12,574 bases of DNA from the NCBI GenBank assembly GCA_037447655.1, contig JBBHKE010002847.1, positions 15,001-27,574 on the forward strand, written 5' to 3'. The stretch is from Zygnema cylindricum. Taxonomy: Eukaryota > Streptophyta > Zygnematophyceae > Zygnematales > Zygnemataceae. Under the pieces are notes generated by a model. The model saw nothing but the letters and a program-made list of their open reading frames with translations, was not told where the DNA came from and made no database searches. Positions 1 to 9,125 of this stretch are shown one piece after another. Each line of letters opens with the position of its first letter. The first letter of the stretch is position 1. The position numbers were made by a program, and so were the translations under genes.

Positions 1-402
1 AAATTTACGGAACGGAAGTTTACGGAACGGAAGTTTACGGAACGGAAGTTTACGGAACAGGGGTTTACGGAACGGAAGTTTACAGAATTGACGCTTACAG
101 GATGAAAGTTTCTGGAATGAAGGTTTACAAAACCAAAGATTAGTGGGATGGAAGCCTACGGGATGAAAGTTTAAAGAACGGAAGTTAACAGAAGACAAAA
201 GTTTACAGAACAGAAGTTGACTAAACAAAAATTTACAAACGGACGTTTACGGAACAAAAGTTTAGGGACAGAAGTTGGGACCGAAGTTTAAGTGACGAAA
301 GTTTACGGAATGAAAGTTTACAGATCAGAAGTTAAAGGCACGAAGGTTTACGTAAACTAAATTTTACGGAACGTAACGAAAGTTTAAGGAACGGGAACTT
401 AC
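1..402. repeat. Intronic ACGGAAC-type degenerate repeat (plus orientation)
   Basis: The intron after exon 16, cut by the window edge, consists of a degenerate tandem repeat of about 14-18 bases built on TTTACGGAACGGAAG. Units at the left edge are near-identical and decay towards 400. The same core occurs in the opposite orientation at about 790-1250, on the other side of exons 15 and 16. No coding potential is seen. Confidence 0.85.
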
Positions 403-506
403 TTATAAAGCAATACGACAGCCGTTGTCTGAATAAGGGCGTAGAAGTACATATACTTGAACATGGTAGTCGCATTAACCAAAGCACACCGTCCCTCACT
501 CAGGAC
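403..506 (-). CDS. Exon 16: M5
   Basis: A long pyrimidine tract and CTCAG precede 34 codons and two bases. VLSEGRCALVNATTMFKYMY and FYALIQTTAVVLLY match the family's VIREGRAALVTSFxxFKYMxLYSxIQ, the cytoplasmic entry to and body of M5. The donor is GTAAGT, phase 2. The remaining membrane segments (M6-M10) and the stop codon are expected beyond position 1. Confidence 0.94.
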
Positions 507-3500
507 CTGAGGAGAGAAGAAAAAGAGAAAAAAGAACAAAGAACAAAAAAAAACGACAAATCCCAGCCGTTCCACGGTCAGTTTCTGCGATAGACAATGG
601 TTGACATATAAAAAGAAAGTATTAATTGTATACAATAAATTTTTAATCGTATTTGTGTTAATCGAATTTAACCGACCTGTGGTACGGCTCCAATATGGGT
701 CATATAAGTCGAAAATGGAGCCGCAATACTGGGAGCTGCAGCCATAGAATCGTCTTCTTGCAAGTTGCAAGCAATACTGCACATGGAGAGAAATAGTTTC
801 TCAGTTTCCCTTCCGTTACAAAATGTTTTGTTCCGTTCCGTTGAATTTTATGTTCCGCCGTAGCATGTATCGTTTCATCCCATTAAAGTTCATGTTCCAT
901 TATAGCAAACAATTCCAATTCCATTCCGTTATTACATACGATAATTTGTTTGTTCCGTTATTCTGTTACAACAGACAATAAGCTCTCCATTCTGTCACAA
1001 CAAAGGATAAAATCTATGTTCCGTTAAAACACTCAATCTGTTCCGTTACCTTCCATTATACATGCATTAGACATTTTTCCGTTCCGTTGTGACACACGAG
1101 AACATCTCCAGTCTGTTACGACACATATTAAAGTTTCCGCTTCCGTTCCGTTCTGACATGTAAAAAAATTCCCGTAAATAACATAAATAACACGTAAATG
1201 ACATTTCCGTAAAAATAATTGTTCCATTACAACACACGATAAAAGTTCTAAATGTAGACTTATTATATAAAGGTTTCTTTTATATTTTTTTGGCTCTTAT
1301 ATGAACAGACAAAACAACATTCTGTGACAAAAGTTTAGTGTGGATAGCCAGAAAGTCGGTAAAAAAGAACCGCCAAAAAGTCGATACAAAGTGCCACATA
1401 TAAAGTTTTGTTTTTTATTCATTTTTTATTTTTTTTCGTTTTTCTCAATACGAATTTGAATTAAAAATAATTTAAAAATAAATAATACATACAAACTTAC
1501 CTGATTCCCACATCAGCCGCTTTTAGAGCACTCGAATCATTCGCTCCGTCTCCGGTCCTGGAAAAAAACAAAAATAAAGGGGAAAAAACGTCAAAACGGT
1601 ATATCCGAGATCACACTGAATCGAATCCGCCTTATTAGAAAAAACATTTTAAGAGTTTCTAAAGACTTTTTAAAACATCGAATCAAATCCTAAATTGTCT
1701 TCAATGAGTTTTTAGAAAGGTTTTAACTAGGTTTTAACGCTTCAGGTTTTTTCACATGCATACGGTATCCGAGGTCTTGAAAACATCGAATCAAATCCTC
1801 AAATTGCCTTCAATGAGTTTTCAACGAGGTTTCAACGAGGGTTTCACAAAGTTTTAGCAGGGTTTTGACGCTTTTTTTAAGGTTTTCTCACATGCACACA
1901 GTATATCCGAGGTCTTGAAAACATCGAACCAAATCCGCCTTATTGGAGGGAGACATCCTCGCGAAAACTCCGGCTCGGACCGCCACCATCTCCAGAGGGG
2001 TGGGGAGAGAGGAAGGAGACTCTGAGCCGTAGACGGCCTCTCCCACTCTTTTTAGTGTGGTGTGTTGGGTGAGGAGGGAGGAGAAGGCTCGGCCGGTCAC
2101 TGCGAGAGAGACTTCCTGGAGGGAGAGGAGGGAGAAGAGGGAGAGAGGATGAGGAACGGAGATGATGATTCAGGGGGAGAGGGGGAGGGAGAGGGAGAGA
2201 GAGAGAGTTTTATGAATACAGAATAAGTTAGGCATTGCTTTAAAAGTAAAATCGGAAAAAGACAAACTTAAACCAAAATACTTTTTGGTATTTGAAACCA
2301 CTATTTCCTCTTTAAAAAAAAAGTAATAGTAACATTTTTTCTTTAGGATTCTAATAAACAGTCAATTCCTTCAAATTAACCTCGGAAAAAAAAAATTACA
2401 AAGTTATTCAAACCGACTCATTTGCTCAAAACCGAAAGAAAAAAACAAAAACAAATAAATCAAAACCAAAGCAAACGGCAATCCAAAAACCAAACCCCCA
2501 AAAATCACAAAAACCCCAAAACCGAAAAACTCCAAAACCTAGAACCCCAAAAATAAAATAAAAACAAGGAAGGCAAAAGGAGAAAAAGGAGAGAGAGAGA
2601 GAAACCAACCGAAGAGCGGTTTCCGAGAGTATTTCTGAACGGAGATCCCGTTTCTATGTCCGTACCGTCCGACGGAACTTCTGTTAATATATTATCGAGA
2701 TTAAATTCTCGTTGGTTTCCTAAATCTCGAAGAACACATCCAGTCCCAAGATCGAGATCTCCTTTTCGAGCGATATCCACGAGAAAAGTCGATTTTTCCG
2801 GACGAACAAAAAAAGGACCACATTTTCTACATTAAAAAAGAAAAGAAACTGACAAATTAGTTAAATTTCCATTAAAGTTTTAAAAATTAAAGTTTCCTTT
2901 TCGACCGATGTCCACGAGATAAGTCAATTTTTCCGGACAAACGAAAAAAGGACCACATTTTCTACATTTTTGCAAAAGAAAAAAATTGACAATTTAGTTT
3001 AGTTGTTGCAATATAATAGTGTTTCAGAATTATATCTTAACTTTAAGGATAGGAAAACCTAAAACTTAATAGAATTGAAATTTCCTTTCCGACCTTTGTC
3101 CATAGAAAAACTCAATCGTTTCAACGAACAAAGAAAGGCAGACCACATTTTTGTATTTTTTACGAGAAAAATTATCGATTCAAAATAGAAATTGGTTCCA
3201 GAATAGAATTTACATTTTGAATTGTATCTCAATGTTAAGAGTAAAAATGTTAAGAATAAGAAACAAAAAATATATATATAAATGAATTTTTCGACCAATG
3301 TCCACAAGACAAGTCAATCTTTCCAGAGCGAGGGAGGGAGGGAGAGAGGGAGAGAGGGAGAGAGGGAGAGAGAGAGGGAGAGAGAGAGAGGGAGGGGGGA
3401 GGGAGGGGGAAGGGGGGAGGGAGGGAGGGAGGGAGGGAGGGAGGGAGGGAGGGAGGGAGGGAGGGAGGGAGGGAGGGAGGGAGGGAGGGAGGGAGGGAGG

Positions 3501-5312
3501 GAGGGAGGGAGGGAGGGAGGGAGGGAGGGAGGGAGGGAGGGAGGGAGGGAGGGAGGGAGGGAGGGAGGGAGGGAGGGAGGGAGGGAGGGAGGGAGGGAGG
3601 GAGGGAGGGAGGGAGGGAGGGAGGGAGGGAGGGAGGGAGGGAGGGAGGGAGGGAGAGAGGGAGAGAGGGAGAGAGGGAGAGAGAGAGGGAGAGAGAGAGA
3701 GAACCAAAAAAAAACCACATTTTTTGCAACTTTACAAAAAAGAATCGTCTCAGAGTTTTACTTTATTGAAAACTTAGTACAATTTAATTGCAAAAGACGA
3801 AACGCAACAATTACGACCAATGAATGACTCACGAAAAGACAAAAAAATGAAAGAGTACACAAAAAGACAAAAATGACAACCACGACTGATGAGAGAGCGC
3901 ACAAAAAGACAAAACATGACAATTACGGCCAATGAGAGAGTAGACAAAGAGACAATGGAAATGATTACGACCAATAAGAGAGTTCACAAAAAGACAAGAA
4001 ACGGTGACGATTGCGACCAATGAAGGCGGCACACAAAAAGACAAAATGCGATAACTACGACCAAAGCGCACAAAATGACAAAGTGGAGAAAGATTACGAC
4101 CAACGAGAGAGAGAGCACACAAAACGACATCACAAAAAGCCACAAATAGACAAAACGTCGACGATTGTGTACAGTGAAAGACCACCTGGCAACGGCGACA
4201 GCTGTCAAAGGATTATCTCCCGTCACCATAACGCTCCGAATGCCAGCTCGCGTTAATTCGTCCAGATATCCAACAGTTTCGTCTTTTAGCTTGTTTTCGA
4301 GAACCACCAATCCCGTCATCGTGAGGCCACTTTCCATTTCGTGACGAGACATGGAAAGAATCTGCGACAAGATTTTTCAAGAAAAAAGTTTCAACGGAAA
4401 AGAAAAAAGAAAAACAAAAACCAAAAAAACAAAAACAAAAGAAACAAAAACAAAAACAAAGAAACAAAGAAAAGCGAAAACAAAAACAAAACAAAGGAAA
4501 ACAAAAAACTAAAACAGAAACGAAAACGAAAACAAAAACGGAAACAAAAGCGACGGCAAAAAGAAACAAAAAAAAAGGAAAAAGAACAACAAAGAACAAC
4601 CTCGTCAACAGAAAACCCCTCTAACCGTCGCGTCGCACGTTCTCACGAAAAACGAAAACAAAAGAAACAAAAACGAAAGCAACGACAAAACCAATAAAAA
4701 CCAACAAAACCAAAAAAAAACAACAAAAGCAACAAAACCGAAGGAAAGGAAGGAAAAAGAACAAAAAATAACAACCTCTTCTGCGGAAAACCCCTCTAAC
4801 TGTCGCGTCGCACACGCCAAAACTCGGTCGCCGTTGAGAGCAAAATGCTCCAATTGGGACTCAAAGTTGGAGGGGACAGATGTCACATCACATCTCTCCT
4901 TCACACTGCAACGAGGAGAGGGGAGAGGTAAGAATATATAAGCGAGGGGGAGGGGAGAGAGGGAAGGAGAGGAGAGAGGGGACAGATGTCACGTCACACT
5001 GCTCCTTCACACTGCAACTGTTGGCCAAAAATTGGTGTGGAGTTAGAGGGAGGTGTGGGAGGAGAGGGGAGGGAGGAGAGGGGAGGAGAGGGGAGGGGAG
5101 GGGAGGGAGGAGAGGGGAGATAAGGGAGAGAGGAGAGGTGTGGGAGAAAAAAAGAGAGGTGGGAGGAGAGGATAGTGGTGGGAGGAGACGAGAGTGGTGG
5201 GAGGAGAGAAGAGAGGCGGGAGGAGAGGAGAGAGGTGGAAGGAGAGAGGGACAGATGTCACGACACACTTCTCCTTCACACCGCAACAATTGGTCAAGCT
5301 TCCGTGCGGAAA

Positions 5313-5395
<83 letters not shown>

Positions 5396-6692
5396 TAGAG
5401 GCAGAAAGAGAGAGAGAGAAAAAGAGAAAGACCAACAATTACGTGTCCTTCCGTACCTTTCCGGAGCACCTTTGGTCAGCAATCGAAAAGTTTTCTGCAG
5501 CTGCCCGGAAAACTTTCCCGGGCAGATCTCCAAAACAACTGTGCTCATGAGCCGGAGATCCGAATCGAAATCAAATCTTCGGAAAATCGCCAAAATCGAG
5601 GGGTGGATGGAGGAGGAGGGAGGGTCAGGTGGTGTCACGACAGCGTCCACGGAGGGAGGGAGAGAGGAGTGGTCCCAGAGAGAGGGAGAGAGGAGATCCG
5701 GAGAGGGAGAGAGGGAGAGAGGGGGAGATTCGTCGGGGCGGCTGAGAAAATTCCAGCCTGTCCGAGAGGAGAAAGGTTACTAGACAGGAAAAGGAAGAAG
5801 AAGGGAGAGGAGGGAAGAGAAGAGGGAAGAGGGAAGAGAGAAGAGGGAAGAGGGAAGAGGGAAGAGGGAAGAGGGAAGAGGGAAGAGGGAAGAGGGAAGA
5901 GGGAAGAGGGAAGAGTGAAGAGGATGAGAGGAGGGAAAAGGGAGAGGGAAGAAGGAAGGGGGAAGAGGGAGAAGGGGAAGAGGGAAGACGGAAGAGGGAA
6001 AGAGGGAAGAGAGAGAAGGGAAGAAGAAAGAGGGAAGAGAGAAGAGAGAAGAGGAAAGAGAGAAGAAGGTGAAGGGAAGGAGGACAAGTGAAACAAGTAC
6101 AAAAATAAATCAAGCAAGAACAAACGGTAGGACAATTTCCCTTCCCCTTCCCCTTCCCCCTCCTCTTCCCCTTCACCCTCCCGATCCCCATCCCCCTTCC
6201 CCCTCGCCCTCCCTCTCCCTCTCCTTCCCTCCTCCCCCACCTGTCTTCGAAAAAATCTCAACTTCCAACGGATCCCCGATCAAAACTCCCTTCGAGACCG
6301 TTTCGTCCTTTTCCTCTCTCTCCTCCTCTCCCTCCACCCCATCCTCTTGTGACACCTGTCGCACCTGCCTTTGGTACTCGTGACCTCTCTCTCTCTCTCC
6401 CTCCCCATCCCCCTCCCCACTACCGAATAAAACAACAAACGGACGAAAAAGACGACGCCACTTGGACGACGGAGACTGCTCACTTTGTCTTTTAGTGAGA
6501 TTTTTCCGAGGTCCTGTTTTAACGGATTCCGTTAAAACGGAAATACTGTGACAAGCGGCGAGAGAGTGGAAGAGCGCCAGCTGGCATTGGGGGAGGATGG
6601 AGGAGGAGGAGGAGGAGGAGACGGAAGTGAGACCCTGAAACAGGAGAGGGGAAGGAGAGGTGCGAGGGGGATGGTCAGTTTTTCAGGTGGGG

Positions 6693-6789
<97 letters not shown>

Positions 6790-9057
6790 TGCAAGAAAGA
6801 GCAAGAGAGAAAGCAAAAGAGGGAGAGAGAAAACAGGGGAGAGAGAGAGAGTAACAGAAAGTGAGAGAGAAAGCGAGAGCGAGACAAAAGGAGAGAGAGA
6901 GAGACAGAGTTAGACGGCAAGAACAAAAGAGCGGCTAAAGAAAGAGAGAGATGTTACGATTCATTGGGAAATCGGTCGAACGCGGAACCGGGTCGATTTC
7001 GTCCCAGAACTTCTTCGTTCGATTTGGCACCAGTTTTGTGTTGTTTCATTTGGCGTCTAGAAAAGTTTGTCCGTACGTCTAAATTAGTACGATAGTACTT
7101 TTAAGTTCTCTCTAGTACTTTTTATTCGGGATGTTGTTTAGCAATTTTGGTCGTCAAGCTTCGAATCCATTAGGCAGTACCAGTAATGGTACGGAGACGT
7201 TAACTGGTAGTAAGATTTTGTCGAATCCATTATCCATTAAGGTCTTGCCAATATTTTGCCGGATCCATTGAGGCTCTCGTCCATCAAGCGTCGCCATTAA
7301 TTATACGGACAAGTTTAATATATTGATCACGTATCCATCACGTCGTGCCAGCAAGGCAACTATCGCCTACATGCTTTATTGCGACGGGTACCACGTAGGT
7401 TCCTAATCAGACGCCACAAATAAGTCAAAGATTTTAATAGCACAAAATTTGAAAGTCGTATCTGTGCGGACGAACGAAATTCAAGATTTGTAGAAATTTT
7501 AAGATCTGTACGCGTGTACTTTATTAATGTTCGAATTGCGTTATTATGTTTTAAACGCAGAGTCCTTTCCGCGAAGGTCAATGGATGGCAAAAGGAGCGT
7601 TAGAGAATATCCTCCTGCAATGGTTTTTTCGTCGGTTTCGGTGGATTTCAATCCACCCTGTTTAAAGGCCAAATTGTTAGCTTGTCATTGCTATTCCGTC
7701 GTGAATCATATCTTTTATTTCCAATGTACCAATTGTACACGTACGGTGTGTGGCTAGGGTCCCCCTTGAGAAAACTAGCCAGGCACTGGATAGAATGAGC
7801 ATTTGCTTCGAAAACACAAAATCGGACGGTCGAAGTTGTCGCCCAAAAGTTTGGAGGATCTTGCCTAATCTTTAGTAAACATGTTTTATAAAAATAAAAA
7901 AAGCCAGTAGGCCTTGGTACGAAAATGTACGGTTTTCAGTAAACAACCTCACTTTTCGCCTCATGGAGCCCCAACCCTTATCCATTAAGGTCTTACCAAT
8001 ACTTTGCCGAATCCATAATCCATTAAGGTCATGACAGTGAACAGCCTTTCGCCTACGTGATTGGTAACACATAGGCTTGTGTTTAGACGTTAAAAATTGT
8101 CAAAAATTCTTTAAGCACAAAATTTGAATGAAATTTTTGTACGGGCGGACGAAAATTAAGATTTGTAAAAGCGTACGCAAATGTCAGATTTGTACGTGCG
8201 TACTATATCATCGTACAAGCTTTGTTATAATGTTCTAAAACCCAAAACCCCTTCCACGAAAGTCAATTGATGGCAAAAGGCGCGTCAAAGAATGTCCTCC
8301 ACCTAAGATTTTCCCGTGGCTTTTGGTGGACCTGCATCCACTTTGCCCGAAGGCACATGGCCTATACGATGTCTGAGGTTGTCATAACTTGTCCATCGTG
8401 GAACGTATCTTACTTTTCCAAGTGGAGAGGACAAACTGGATGGATGGCGCGATTGCCTCACGGATGCTAAAAAGCAAAAAATAGGACAGTCAATGTTTAC
8501 TCTTATAAGATTGGCGAATCTTGGCAGATTTCCAGTTAACATGTTTTACTAAAAAATAATAAGAAATGGTACGAATTAGTACGGAAACGTATGGCATACG
8601 GTAAACAACCTCACTTTTTCGCTGATGAGGTCCACCCTTAGTCTACATTTAGAGGGTTCTAGTGTACTAAGTCGACAGGTGGCAAATTTTTGGAGGTTTC
8701 CAAGCAGCGCATGCTCACACGTGTTGTGCCATCTTTGCTTTTCTTAATTAGGAGGACTTGGCAGGAGGTAGTAACTCTAGTGGATGAATTTTGGAGGACA
8801 TAGGAGAGTGAAGAAGAGAGGAGAAGTGACATCGAATTTCGGTTTTATATGAATGTGAGTTTAATATTCCGAAATGTCATCCAATGTCAATTCAATGTGG
8901 TAAAGTTGTGTACGTTGTAATTCGGTTTTTTTATTAATGTGAGTTTAATTTTCCGAAATGTCAACCAATGTCATTTCAATGTGATGTAATGTTGTTTAAT
9001 GTGAGTGCTTCTGCCGTTATGAATCTCCCGTGGTGAACATTGAGTGGAAAATCGATC

Positions 9058-9125
<68 letters not shown>

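Noticed and set aside
2440-2570. Telomere-like TTTTGGGG repeat on the minus strand
   Set aside because: Runs are irregular and mixed with other words; no regular telomeric period, and it is inside a gene.
3210-3827. Long Leu-Pro-Pro-Ser and Gly-Arg-Glu reading frames on both strands
   Set aside because: They are translations of the (GGGA)n array, open in every frame because the repeat has no stop codon.
4888-5469. 193-codon minus-strand frame across copies of exon 10
   Set aside because: It links the copied exon starts through GA-repeat residues and ends in a stop in the wrong frame of the working exon.
5625-6261. Reading frames of about 190-210 codons rich in Pro, Leu and Ser across the GGGAAGA tract
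   Set aside because: Repeat-derived, and they overlap the intron between exons 8 and 9; the real N-domain exons are in other positions or frames.
7360-8542. Short frames of 66-79 codons in both strands
   Set aside because: No motif, no conservation between the two tandem copies of this region, and AT-rich noncoding texture.
9017-9058. Possible exon reading IFHSMFTTGDS
   Set aside because: Considered for the N-domain CHSL motif, but exon 8 holds a clear LALFHSLAACHS that joins exon 7 in phase 0.
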